Of a stretch of DNA of 64,000 nt, positions 43,023-53,020 are shown piece after piece. The stretch comes from Tetracentron sinense (Eukaryota > Streptophyta > Magnoliopsida > Trochodendrales > Trochodendraceae), in contig CM026568.1 in NCBI GenBank assembly GCA_015143295.1, forward strand, positions 22,760,607 through 22,824,606, read 5' to 3'. Under the pieces are notes generated by a model. That model ran no database searches, had not been told where the DNA came from, and was given only the letters and a program-made list of their open reading frames with translations. Positions within the stretch are counted from its first letter, which is position 1; each line of letters opens with the position of its first letter. Made by a program: the position numbers and the translations under genes.

Positions 43023-43472
43023 TCAGCTAAGATGAATCCCAGATAAGATCCACTTTGCTATTTCCATGAAATTAAACAAGACCATGACTATCGATGCAGG
43101 TACGCTTAATGTAATAAGAGCCACCATCCCTAAAGCCAAGCTTGGCCTAGTTTTCATCAATAGGGATTGCAACAAACCCATTGCTTCACAAATATCGGAG
43201 TCGTAATTTGCGTAATACTGCTTCTCCCACTCCATCCAATCAGAAGGAGGTTCAATCATCTTCATCTCATGAATCCGTTTTCGAAGAACAATCATGTTCT
43301 CGTCGACGAGCTTGCCGTCGTAATTCCGATCATATGAGTCTTTTCTTGCAGCAAAGACCCTAGAAGACATTCCCCTCGGAGGCCGTATCGCAGTTGTCCG
43401 ATGCGGCGACTTGCCGGAAAATGGTCGTGGGGGTAGCAGAGGGGAGGAGAGAGAGTTTGAGGTTGTTTGCAT
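43023..43472 (-). CDS. Plastid-targeted small membrane protein, array copy 1
   Basis: A single-exon frame of 149 residues that I do not recognise by name. Residues 1-45 are rich in Ser, Pro and Arg and nearly free of acidic residues, ending with RVFAARKDS, like a chloroplast transit peptide. Residues 56-74 read VDENMIVLRKRIHEMKMIE. A charged segment WMEWEKQYYANYDSDICEA (79-97) follows, then one hydrophobic span at about 111-134 (SLALGMVALITLSVPAS onward), probably a membrane helix. Three close paralogues follow in the same orientation. Relative to them, this copy lacks four codons after KMIE (the ERNDE/EMNDE region). A TATAAATT box lies at 43523-43530, about 50 bases upstream of the ATG. The frame is intact, so it is probably functional. 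Plastid location is inferred from composition only. Confidence 0.8.
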   Translation of the reverse strand: MQTTSNSLSSPLLPPRPFSGKSPHRTTAIRPPRGMSSRVFAARKDSYDRNYDGKLVDENMIVLRKRIHEMKMIEPPSDWMEWEKQYYANYDSDICEAMGLLQSLLMKTRPSLALGMVALITLSVPASIVMVLFNFMEIAKWILSGIHLS

Positions 43473-43522
43473 TGCTGAAATTATGATTAGTTAATGTGAA
43501 GAGGGTTGTAAACGTGGTTCTT

Positions 43523-43530
43523 AATTTATA
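43523..43530 (-). promoter_or_regulatory. TATA box of array copy 1
   Basis: TATAAATT on the minus strand, conserved in position and flanks (CCTATAAATTAA) in all four family copies. Further upstream is the conserved stretch with GGAAGGCTTGTGGGGGAAAC read on +. Confidence 0.6.
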
Positions 43531-43991
43531 GGCGTGGAGAGGAGGTGGAGATGTTATTAGAACCGAAGTGTTAAGGAAGGAAGGCTTGTGGGGGAAACCG
43601 TGTATATAATTTTGGTACAAGACATCTTGCGCTTTTTGCGTGGATAGGGGTTTAAGGAAAGTGACACTATCACATATTGTGTAGTCCTTCGAGATTGGTA
43701 CTCTCAAGAATCCGGCTCTGTTGGTTTTCCTTGAAGGCGATGATAGAGTCCCAAGAAGCCTGAAGAAGCAAACATTGGGCATCTGGCATCCACAAACAAA
43801 AGGAGAAAGATATCAAGTGGGGAGAAGTCAAAATCTGGTGGCTGCTAGGTGCCCAATGTTTTGTGGTTACCCGACCAGGGTTGTTCCATTTAGCTTTGTT
43901 GCCCGGAGCCACGAAATTGCGGGTCCATTCCCTTACATACCTGTGTCCAATTTTTATAATTAATGCAAGTCTTTTTCTTTTTTCTTTTTTT

Positions 43992-44006
43992 GGGGGGGGG
44001 GGGGGG
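43992..44006. repeat. Run of 15 G residues
   Basis: A homopolymer at the left edge of a foldback element. It may also mark an assembly-sensitive site. Confidence 0.8.
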
Positions 44007-44318
44007 TATTTGTGAAAAACCCCTATCTTTTCAGCTATTTGTAAGTAACCTTGAGTTTTGTGATTTTGTATTATAGTCCATAAACTTTTAAAACTTTTGC
44101 AAATCCAGCTTTCTATCCAAAAGTTAGTTATCAGATGTTAACTTTTTAATGAAATGACATTTTTAACTTTTTTAATTGGGTTGACTGAAATGCACGCCTC
44201 TATAGGTTATCATGTGTCCCATTTATATATCCTCATTTAACTAGGGTTAAGCTTAAAGGTTAGTATTTTTTTTAAAAATGAAAAATCAAGGTTAGATGGA
44301 TTGACACTAAGGGTGAAT

Positions 44319-44828
44319 TAGGGCTGTCAACGGATCGGATTCGGACCGGATCTGCCTAGATCCGAATCCGATCCGATTAAGAATCCGACTAATCCGAATC
44401 CGATCCGAGATCCGTCGGATCATGAAGTAACCGATCCGAATCCGATCCGATTATATATCGTCCGATCCGAATCCGATCCGATCCGATCCGAGTAAGGTTA
44501 TTTTTTTAAAAAAAAATCTATTTTAATAATAAAAAAATCTAATAATACCTTAATTAATACTAATTAATGTTAATTTTTTTAGAAATTAATAGTTTATACA
44601 TAGAAAATCTAAATAATATATTTAAAATAATTAAAAATTATTATTATTATCGGATCGGATTTTAATCGGATCGGATCACCTTATATCCAGATCCGATCCG
44701 ATTATAATCGGATTCCACCGATCCGTTCTGAATCCGATCCGACGGATCATATATAGGGTCCAAAGTCCGGCTAATCGGATCGGATTCGGATCGGATCCGG
44801 ATCATGATCCGGTCCATTGACAGCCCTA
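44319..44828 (-). mobile_element. hAT-type MITE, CGGATC-repeat family, copy 2
   Basis: A perfect 8-bp TSD, GGGTGAAT, flanks it (44311-44318 and 44829-44836). The ends are TAGGGCTGTCAA in both orientations. Internal landmarks show it is inverted relative to 3682-4173. It inserted in a foldback element. The length of 510 bp is close to copy 1 (492 bp). Confidence 0.93.
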
Positions 44829-44836
44829 GGGTGAAT

Positions 44837-45390
44837 GAATCTGAACTATAGTTAGAGACATGGCAGCTTGTAGAGTCCCCTTCAACTATGGTTAAGTATA
44901 ATCAGGTTAATATTTTTTTTCTTCTAAAAACTAATGTTAGATACATGAACCCTAGCGGTGAATGAATTTTAACTACAATTAGTGAATGATTAAAAGGACA
45001 TGTGACAATTTGTACAGCCTCCTTTAATAGTGGTTAAGCATAACTAACCTAAACTTAATATTTTTTTTCTAAAAAAATTAAATGGATGAATCTTAAGGGT
45101 GAGTAAATCTTAACCACAGTTAGTGAGTGTTAAAAGGGACATGTGGCATCTTATACAACCACCTTTAACTATGGTTAAGCATAATCAAACCTAAACATAA
45201 TATTTTTTTTTCTAAGGGATGAGTAAATCTTAACCACAGTTAGTGAGTCTTAAACTGGACATGTGGCAGCTTGTACAACCTCCTTTAACCGTGGTTAAGC
45301 ATAATCAACCTAAATATAATATTTTTTTTTTCTAAAAAAGTTAAATAGATGAATCTTATGGGTGAGTAAAATCTTAACCACAGTTAGTGG
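44837..45390. repeat. Tandem array of foldback-element monomers
   Basis: The unit GGCAGCTTGTACAACCTCC, TTTAACCGTGGTTAAGCATA, ATCAACCTAAATATAATATT, a T run, GGGTGAGTAAATCTTAACCA, CAGTTAGTGAGTGTTAAAAG, GGACATGT is repeated about four times. Junctions lie near 44868, 45001, 45143 and 45264, giving units of about 120-140 bp. Confidence 0.8.
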
Positions 45391-45604
45391 GTTCCAAGTA
45401 CTTCTCTTGCGAAAAGCTTTTACAAATCTCTTTAAAATAAAAATAAAAAATGTTAAAAAGATTATTTCATAAAAAATTTAACATCCTTTACCTATCTTTT
45501 GGATGGAAGGATGTCTTTGCAAAAGTATTCAAAATTAGTAGACTATAATACAAAATCACAAAACATATAGGTGGAAAGATACGGGTTTTTTCACAAATAA
45601 CCTT

Positions 45605-45765
45605 TTTTTTTTATATATATATATATAATCAGCTTAACAAACATACAGACGCACACACATAGCCACACCGCCCACACACATCCAAACACACACGCACCCC
45701 ACACGGAGCTTCACCCACACGGCCACGCCTCACCTCAAAACGGGTAATGTAAGTCTACCGATAAA
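45605..45765 (-). mobile_element. Possible SINE-like retroposon rich in CACAC
   Basis: Starts with a T run and (TA)n on +, then many CACAC motifs, ending GGAGCTTCACCC and CCTCACCTC. It resembles the better bounded insert at 61376-61538. Boundaries are approximate. Confidence 0.4.
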
Positions 45766-46029
45766 GAAGTGACATTTACCAGCAAAAAAATTACCATCTA
45801 AAGTCTAAAGACTCTAAACCATGCCTACTAATAGAGTGGATGGCTCCCATTTTTTTTATTTGCAAATTGCATTTCTGATAGAGAAGAGAGATTATATGGC
45901 ATACTCCATTTCCTATAATCAAAGTTCATCTTTTACCCAAAAAAAAAAAAAAAAGTATTAAGACTTTTACAATTTTTTTACCATCTAAGTCTTAAAAAAA
46001 AAAAAAAAGACTAAACCAGCCATGGTTCC

Positions 46030-46400
46030 ATTACCTGTCTATAATATAATCAAATACGAATGCTAATTTATATATCTATCCAATAAATATTTGACTAATT
46101 ATATAATATATTACTATATATCTACATAATATGTTATAAGTTCATAAGATTAAAATACTCTTATTAATATATACTTTTTTGGATAATTTAAAAATATATT
46201 AATTTATTATTAATTAATAAAAATGACAATAAAATAATATTTTAATATTTTAAAATTAGAACTTTTTAAATACATTTTTATAAATTTTAATGCAAATATT
46301 TTAATCAAAGTCAAATACGAATACTTTACTTTACTATCCGTCGGATATTTAATCAAATTCAAAATAATCAAATATGTAATTGTATACGGATTTGGATATC
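46030..46400. mobile_element. AT-rich MITE-like repeat, copy 1
   Basis: Shares with 57040-57530 the order TAATATGTTATA, CATAAGATTAAAATAC, AAATACGAATAC, CTATCCG, GGATATTTAATCAAAT and ATATGTAAT. The ends look like worn hAT MITEs with ATCCG-type repeats. Confidence 0.5.
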
Positions 46401-46408
46401 TATCTGCT

Positions 46409-46583
46409 ATTTTTTTTTATAACCATGAATATCCTAAGCCTTGAAAGCTCATACTAGTCCCACAAGTTACATGGGGAATATCCCCACCTCATGCAACGTT
46501 AGTGAGGTGAGACAGGAATCGAGCTCAAGACCTCTGGGTTTACGGTTCGTCCAAGTGACCATTGGGCTATACCCTTGAGGGTT
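46409..46583 (-). mobile_element. tRNA-derived SINE (family II) with TSD
   Basis: Direct repeats TCTATCTGCT lie at 46399-46408 and 46584-46593. On the minus strand: GTATAGCCCAATGGTCAC (box A), GAGCTCGATTCCTGTCTCAC (box B region), a body with GCATGAGGTGGGGATATTCC and an A tail (T run on +). Confidence 0.85.
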
Positions 46584-46612
46584 TCTATCTGCTTCTAAAT
46601 CACTCTTTTTAC

Positions 46613-46906
46613 GGTGGCCACGGATTGTCTTTGGCGAAGCGAGAAAGGACTCTCGGGCAACCATAGAATAAGGGACATGTGACGTTAAAAAGGGGAGAAG
46701 TCATTTCATTTTCTCCCCATATTTTGACTTCTCTCCACTTGATATTTCTTCCCCTTGATCTCAACACCTTATCGCCATGTGTCATATAGTGTGTGGAGAA
46801 GTCAAAATCATGGGGCCCATGATTTTGAATTCTCCACCACTTGTCTCCTATTCTATGGTTGCCCGAGACAAGCCCATTTGGCTTCGCCAGAGACAATTCG
46901 AGGCCT
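46613..46906. mobile_element. Foldback MITE with TTGGCGAAGC-type ends
   Basis: The left side has TTTGGCGAAGCGAGAAAGG, CTCGGGCAACCATAGAATAA. The right side has the inverse TTCTATGGTTGCCCGAGACA and TTGGCTTCGCCAGAGAC. Inner inverted pairs (AAGTCAAAATCATGG / CATATTTTGACTTC) extend the arms. The 105-codon frame here is an artefact of the repeat. Confidence 0.75.
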
Positions 46907-46930
46907 TTTACAGTTCTATTGTTCATGCCA

Positions 46931-47621
46931 TCCTAGTTGATGTCGGTACTGTAGTTAAATCTTTTTTGGATTGGATTGCGCTACATGCTGGATGTTCAAC
47001 TGTTAGGGCTTAGGGTTAAGGGTGACAATGGGCCAAATTCAAGCCACGAAACTTCTTGTAAATGAGCCGGGCTTGGGTCGACCAATCAAAAAATCACTAA
47101 ATGCAAGCCTAAACTCAGCTCATTGACACGCTCTATGGTAAGTCCCTATATCGGCTCAACCAAGCCCAAGCTGAGTTGAGGTAGGGTTGAGCCTTGAGGA
47201 ATGGACTCATTGGTCGGGTCGGGCAATGGACTCCATCTTCCGACCTTGGGTTTCAGGCTTGTGTTAGACCTTAGCCCTTTTATTTTATTACTTTTTAACG
47301 GATCCTTAACGTGCAATCTCTCTCTCTTTATCTCATTTCTAGTTTGAATTTCGAGAATTTCTCTATGTTTGGCTGGGAAGAAAGTGCAAATTTTTTTCCT
47401 GACCCACCATGTTTCACCCATCAGGTCGGTTAAACCCGACGCGGGATGGGTGCACCGATCTATGGCGAAACAGGGTGATACCCAGAAAGAAAGAAAGACA
47501 GATATTCAAGCAAAAGACCAGCTTAGGTTATAATTAATTCGAATAAAATTAAATAAAAAATATACAACGATGCTAATTGGGAAAATTAATTAAATATACA
47601 ATTACCTAAGCTAAGACCATA
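46931..47621. repeat. 3' flank of array copy 2, shared with copy 4
   Basis: The run TGATGTCGGTACTGTAGTTA, AATTCAAGCCACGAAACTTC, AACGGATCCTTAACGTGCA, TCTATGTTTGGC, CACCATGTTTCACCCA and ACCAGCTTAGGTTATAATTA recurs at 60270-60840 with few changes. A more diverged form is at 57540-58790. It defines the downstream part of the duplicated unit. Confidence 0.8.
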
Positions 47622-48086
47622 TCAACAAAGATGAATCCCAGATAAGATCCACTTTCCTATCTCCATCAAATTAAACAAGACCATGACCATCGATGCTGGT
47701 ACGCTTAATGTAATAAGAGCCACCATCCCTAAAGCCAAGCTTGGCCTAGTATTCATCAATAGGGATTGCAACAACCCCATTGCTTCACAAATATCGGAGT
47801 CGTAATTTGTGTAATACTGCTTCTCCCACTCCATCCAATCCAAAGGTGCCTCGTCATTCCTTTCTATCATCTTCATCTCATGAATCCGTTTTCGAAGAAC
47901 AATCATGTTCTCATCCACGAGCTTGCCGCCGTAATTCTGATCATGCGAGTCTTTTCTTGCAACAAAGACCCTACTAGACATTCCCCTTCGATGTTGACGT
48001 TGCATCGCAGTTTTCCGGTGCAGCGACTTGCCGGAAAACGGTCGTGGGGGTAGCAGAGGGGAGTAGCAAAGGGAGGTTGTTTCCAT
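47622..48086 (-). CDS. Plastid-targeted small membrane protein, array copy 2
   Basis: A 154-residue intact frame, paralogue of 43023-43472. The Arg/Ser/Pro-rich N-terminus ends RVFVARKDSHDQ. The conserved core VDENMIVLRKRIHEMKMIE is followed by RNDEAPLDWMEWEKQYYTNY and the hydrophobic span with SLALGMVALITLSVPAS. It retains the four residues missing in copy 1 and ends HLC instead of HLS. A TATAAATT box lies at 48121-48128, only about 35 bases from the ATG, so the true TSS or the start codon could differ. The start was chosen by alignment with its paralogues. Function unknown; plastid membrane location inferred. Confidence 0.8.
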   Translation of the reverse strand: METTSLCYSPLLPPRPFSGKSLHRKTAMQRQHRRGMSSRVFVARKDSHDQNYGGKLVDENMIVLRKRIHEMKMIERNDEAPLDWMEWEKQYYTNYDSDICEAMGLLQSLLMNTRPSLALGMVALITLSVPASMVMVLFNLMEIGKWILSGIHLC

Positions 48087-48120
48087 TGCAATATATGTGA
48101 GAAGCTGAAATTATTATTAG

Positions 48121-48128
48121 AATTTATA
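48121..48128 (-). promoter_or_regulatory. TATA box of array copy 2
   Basis: TATAAATT on the minus strand, as in the other copies. The conserved upstream block (GGAAGGCTTGTGGGCAAACC on +) lies at about 48174-48193. Confidence 0.55.
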
Positions 48129-48587
48129 GGCTTGAGGGGGTGGTGGTGATATTATTTGAACCGATGTCTTATGAAGGAAGGCTTGTGGGCAAACCGTGTA
48201 TGATTGTGACACGTGACATCTTGTGAGTGTTTTGGGAATAGGGGTTCAGGAAAGTGGCACTTTGGGAAATTCTGAGAGTGACATATCACATATGATTTAG
48301 TCCTTCGAGATCGGTAATCTCGAGAATCCGGCTTTGTTGGTTTTTCTTGAAGGCGATGATGAGAGCAAAGAAGTCTGAAGAAACAGCCATGAAGCTGCTA
48401 CGTAGCCAGTGTGTAAATGTAGTAATAAGTAGGGAAGATGCAGTCCGTAAATCGAATGTTCTCACCTAGGGGCCGTTTCAGTTAGCTTTGTTGGCCGGGA
48501 CCCATAAAATTGTGGGTCCCATCCCCTTTCATATCTGCCGTCCGATTTTAATAATTAATGTTAGCTTTTTACCGATAAATGAAAGTA

Positions 48588-48805
48588 GTGTTGTCAGAAT
48601 TGGACTGGTGGAATCGAGAACTGGGTCCCAATACTCTCACAACCGGGACGATTTAAAAACCAGTGGTAAAACCGGTTGGGAACCGGTCAGAACGGGAAAA
48701 ATTAAGAGAAAAAAATTGATTTGTTTTCTGATAGTACATGGTCGAACTGGGGGAACAAGGAACTGGCCACTCTACCGATTCAATGCTCGGTCCTGACAAT
48801 AATGA
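48588..48805. mobile_element. Small TIR element in the upstream segment
   Basis: Flanking 9-bp repeats ATGAAAGTA lie at 48579-48587 and 48806-48814. Near the ends are inverted GTTGTCAG and CTGACAAT. It is absent from the second copy of the segment (54950-54970), which shows the empty site. The superfamily is uncertain (hAT or Mutator type). Confidence 0.65.
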
Positions 48806-48824
48806 ATGAAAGTAACCTTTTGTT

Positions 48825-48985
48825 TTTGGGTTAACACAATAACACCAGAAGGGGTTACTGTATGTAGGTAGGTAGTGAAAGGAAACACACACCACACCAC
48901 ACACATCAATTACACACTCACCTCATGAAGCTCCATCCAAGTGAACCTCAAAACCGATATCAACTATATGAGGCCCAATGATACT
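48825..48985. mobile_element. CACAC-rich SINE-like sequence
   Basis: Carries TTGGGTTAACACAATAACAC, a CACACCACACCACACACATC run and TGAAGCTCCATCCAAGTGAA. A second copy is at 54970-55110. It looks related to 61376-61538 but has no clear TSD here. Confidence 0.4.
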
Positions 48986-49068
48986 TTATGAGGAAGAATT
49001 CGATGTGGGACTACACTAATTGAGTTTTTTGATTAACACAATAACACCACAAGACAGATAAAAGTAAC

Positions 49069-49215
49069 TGAAAGAGAAATTTTCCGTGCTCATCACGCGT
49101 CAGTAGCTGATATAAGGTAGAGATCAAAATACTGCACCTATAAAAGAAAATAAGAGTCAGGTGTGCACCCTGAAATATGCTCTGATGATTAAGTCAATAC
49201 AAGAAAGAGACAATG
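49069..49215 (-). mobile_element. Fragment of LTR family C
   Basis: Starts TGAAAGAGAAATTTTCCGTG on + and shares ATAAGAGTCAGGTGTGCACC, CTGAAATA and CTCTGATGATTAAGTCA with 37798-37935. The rest of the LTR is missing. Confidence 0.65.
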
Positions 49216-50856
49216 AATAGTAATACGTAGGGAAGATGTAGGCGTAGGATCCACCAAATTGATGGTTCTCACCTAGGGGCCGTTCCAGTTAGCTTTGTTG
49301 GCCGGGACTCATGAAATTGTGGGTCCTATCCTATAAAGATCTAAATTAAATTCCTCGTTTTCATATGTGATTTAATTTTTCTAGATAAATATGATTGATT
49401 TATGCATTAAACCTATGAGAAATTTATGTGTGAAATCTCGAATAAGAAAACTCATTTATTTCATTTAATTTAGCTTGTTTTTAGAACTAAATTGTATGAA
49501 ATAAAAGAAAAATAAAAAGTAACAAAAGAGTTTTACAAAAAAAAAATTGGGATCAGCGCACTAGTCGATCGATCGCCCATTGGCGGCGATCGATCACCTG
49601 ACGTGGGATTTTTCTTGTGTTGCACGATTTTACAATTTTCTAACTCACTGGGGTCCTCAAACTCTATAAATAATCATCTAACTCGTGAGTTAGAATTTCT
49701 ATAAACTTTTAAACCTAAAAAAGAGAAAATGAAGAACTTTCTGAGAGATCAAAATATGAAAACTTTAAGGAGTTCAAAGATTAGATCAGAAAAAATGAAA
49801 AAAGAGGCTTCAAGATCGAGATCAAACCTTATTCGCAAACGATACATCATAGGAAAGCGATCAAGTGAGGTAAATAACAAACCTAGTTTTCCATATCTTA
49901 AATATTAATATAAAAGAAATAAATCTAAATAAGATCGTAAAAATTTGTAGGATCTATGAACTGTTATGAATCTTGCTTCATTATTTAATAAATCATTAAA
50001 TTAGGATGTGAATAACCAAGTTTATACTTTGTTTATGTTTTAACAAGGGGATTAAGAAATTATATTGAATGTATGTGGATATATGAGAATGATGAGATGA
50101 ATGTATGAAATTGAATAGAAAGTATGAAAGAATTTGAATGATTGAGATGGATTATTTATAAGATTATGATTATATGTTAGTGTGATTTTGTGATTATAAT
50201 TCATGAGAATTATTATTGATAAAATATGTGATATAATTATGATATTGATCTCGATTTAAAAGGGAGTTTTGATATTTAAATTAGATTGTGACTTATGCTT
50301 ATTGAAGATAAACTGTGATTATAGATTGTTGAATTATTGAAAATATGAAAGTTGTGTGTTTATTTTACGTTTTTATACGTGATATATATTTGGGTAAAGA
50401 AACATTTGATGAGAGTCAAGCTTACCTATGTCTGGTTAACATAGTAGAATGAAACGTTATGATGAGATGTCCTATGGTCCTTGACTGTTAGTCTTAGATA
50501 TAATTTAACTAAATGTGTATCATTGTACACTCACCAATAAAAAAATATGCACATGTATGAAGAGAAAATTAAGGGCGCTAATAAGATTACAAGTAAGACA
50601 AAAAATAAAGTAAGTAAGTAAGAAATGAATATCAACGAAAACGATAATGCATGTTTATGTTTTGCACTACCGAATACCGTCAAAAGGGCGATAAGTATGT
50701 CAAAGTAAATAAATCGTCGTACTAAAAAATGTACTAAGCCGTTTGTGCTGGATAATGTACGAAGGGTGATATCTTGGTAAAGTAAAGTATAGTAATCAAT
50801 TTCCTTATACGGTAAAACGGTATTTTAATTTATTACCCGATGCATGTGGATGTGTT

Positions 50857-51912
50857 GTTTTTTTTTTTTTTTTGGTGTGAGGTAAATAGATAAATTAAAC
50901 ATCACTAGAAACAACATGGGGTGTCCTAGAAGCCAGAATAGATCTACATTGTCAAGGAGATAACCTCTTAGGTTAAAAAAACGACTGCGACTTAAACCCA
51001 GACTATAATGGGCCAACTTGTGGGCAAAAGAGTTGGCTTGTCTAGGAACATGGACCACACTATGATGGGTTATGCAGAGTAGGTTTGAGCGAATGTCCCC
51101 CAAAGAAGCTGAGATTTCCACCGGATCCTTGGTGTGAGGCTTATTAATGAGCTCAACAATAGCTTTACAATCAGAGGCGAATTCCACTCTCCTCCATCCT
51201 TGAGAAGCAACAAGGGATGTCGCCAAGCAAAGGGATGTGGCTTCGGTAGTCAAGGCAAAGCCTCTCGAGAGACCTTGAATGATACCCTGCATAATCGAAC
51301 CTTTGTGATTTCTGGCTATAATGTCTGCTCCCACCACATGTTCCGAATGGATAAAAGTACCGTCCGAATAAATTCTCATCCATCCAAGCTGAGGAAGGGA
51401 CCAAAAAGAAGTCTGATCAGGGGAATTAGGATGGGCTAACAGAGGGTTGATATCCTTGTGTGAATATGCTTGTAGACATTCTGAAGCCAATCTTTCTGCA
51501 TTCATGATGATCTGAGTCGGATTAGGGGCAGAATCTTGAAAGACCTTAGCGTTGCAGGCCTTCCAAAGAGACCAAATAATAGTCGCACACTGAGTAAGGT
51601 AAGGAACCTTCTCCCTAACATTCAGATTTAAAGCAACCTAATGCTTCCACCAATCCTTCAGGCTCCTGAGGGGACTTTAATCCGATCTGAGAGATAGAGA
51701 AGATTTCCACCATACACTCCGTGCTAAAGTGCATTCAAAAAAAAGATGAGTAACATCCTCCACCTGTTCCTCACAAATCTGGCATTAAAGATCTATAGGA
51801 ATTTTCATCCTATGTAGTGCCTTCCAAGTGGGAATCGCTTCCTTAAGACAATGCCAAATATACCAACTAATTTTGGTTGGTATAGGAAGTTTCCACAAAT
51901 GCTTCCAATCCT
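50857..51912 (-). pseudogene. 5'-truncated LINE with zf-RVT and RNase H domains
   Basis: On the minus strand the sequence opens with WKHLWKLPIPTKISWYIWHC and CEEQVEDVTHLFFECT, a zf-RVT segment with in-frame stops. It then continues as a 226-residue open frame (50825-51505) containing an RNase H fold of the plant LINE type: IYSDGTF, the TEATSLCLATSL region, FASDCKAIVELI, and HVPRQANSFAHKLAHYSL. A poly-A tail (T run on + at about 50858-50875) marks the 3' end. Everything upstream, including most of the reverse transcriptase, is missing, and stops disable it. It lies inside LTR family A copy 3. Confidence 0.85.
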
Positions 51913-52253
51913 GATGATAAAGTATGAAGAGTAAGTTCATAAGACGATAAAGTAAGAAGTATGATGTCGCGACCCAAAACCCACCCTAGGAGTTAGAGTG
52001 AACTTTGGACGACAATCATGACTTGCTTGACAACCAACCTGCAAACCCATAGAGCATATACCATAGAGGACAATATAGCGGAAACATAACTATAAAACAC
52101 AGCGGAAGTCTAACCAAACCTCTATGAATATACATACGCAAATCCAAGTTTATACAAAAAGTAACCAAAAGAAAGTGCGGACAGAACCGCCAAAATACAT
52201 GAATGTATATCTCTCATCTCACCCACAGCTATTCACTCAGAATCTACAACCAC

Positions 52254-52361
52254 CTAATGGTAACCCTCTACGGGAGGTTCCTCCAAAGGCTCCTCGACGT
52301 ACTCCTCCTCCACCCAAGGGCTCGGAGCACAAATATCAAATGGAGCAGCTGCTCCGCCATC
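52254..52361 (-). other. Conserved acidic open segment in LTR copy 2, candidate terminal exon
   Basis: On the minus strand, behind the acceptor-like TATGTCGGCAG, the frame reads DGGAAAPFDICAPSPWVEEE, YVEEPLEEPPVEGYH and stops at TAG (52254-52256). The phase (two bases after AG, then whole codons) is the same as in copies 1 and 3. Confidence 0.45.
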
Positions 52362-52599
52362 ACCTGCCGACATAAGAAGTACGGCTGAGCATGGAATACT
52401 CAGCGGGTACTAAGCACTAACCAACAGTCATAGCGTACAGATAGCATACATAAAGCAGGAACAATTCTTATAAGTTAGAAGGAAACAATTCATATCATAC
52501 AAGGAAGTAAAAGCAATTTATAATCATGCTTGTATTTCGTAGAAAGCCGTTAAAACCCTTGAAAACCTTGTGCACTTGACTTGATTAGAAATACCATTT

Positions 52600-53020
52600 C
52601 CGTGCTTGAAACTTGTCATGTTGTCTTATCTTATCATATCATGCATGTCATGCCATGTCATGCTTGCTTGGAAAGTAAACTACTTGTGAGAGAAGGGAGA
52701 CCCTTCTTCCTAAATGCCCATGCTTGTCATGTCATATATCATGCTTGCTTGTTCGGAAAAGTAATCTACTTGTGAGGGAAGGGAGACCCTTCTTCCTAAA
52801 ATGCTCATGCTTGTCATGCCGTGTCATGTCATGCTCGTATCATGCTTGGAAGAGTAAACTACTTGTGAGGGAAGGGAGACCCTTCTTTCTAAATGCTCAT
52901 GTCATGTCCTTTCACTTGTGAGATGTCCTTGTGAGATGTACTTGCGAGGGAAGGGAAACCCTTCTTATGATATGTATGTACTTGCGAGGGAAGGGAGACC
53001 CTTCTTATGATAATGCATGA
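52600..53020. repeat. Minisatellite inside LTR family A copy 2
   Basis: About three long units contain CTACTTGTGAGGGAAGGGAG, ACCCTTCTTCCTAAATG and CATGCTTGTCATG. They are followed by two shorter units with GTACTTGCGAGGGAAGGGA and CCCTTCTTATGAT. Confidence 0.82.

Larger units (their letters stand above)
44005..45602. mobile_element. Large foldback element with nested insertions
   Basis: The left arm reads GGTATTTGTGAAAAACCCCT, TTTTGTGATTTTGTATTATA and GTCCATAAACTTTTAAAAC. The reverse complement of the right end reads GGTTATTTGTGAAAAAACCC, the same TTTTGTGATTTTGTATTATA and GTCTACTAATTTTGAATAC. Between the roughly 115-bp arms sit a foldback of the CACAGTTAA type, a hAT MITE (44319-44828) and a tandem array (44829-45390). 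Confidence 0.7.
48427..49068. repeat. Upstream segment of copy 2, first of two tandem copies
   Basis: Blocks AAGTAGGGAAGATG, CACCTAGGGGCCGTT, AGTTAGCTTTGTTGGCCGGG, ATTGTGGGTCC and CTCACCTCATGAAGCTCCAT occur here and again in the same order at 49230-49331 plus 54900-55200. The second copy was later split by the LTR nest. Confidence 0.8.

Noticed and set aside
43181-43363. Plus-strand 60-65 codon frames opposite each plastid-family gene
   Set aside because: They are antisense shadows and recur in all four copies only because the real gene is conserved.
46609-46926. 105-codon minus-strand frame
   Set aside because: It lies entirely within a foldback MITE and reads the inverted arms.
50825-51505. 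A 226-residue functional RNase H gene
   Set aside because: The frame is the tail of a LINE ORF2 with stops upstream and no start context, and its last residues read through the poly-A tail.
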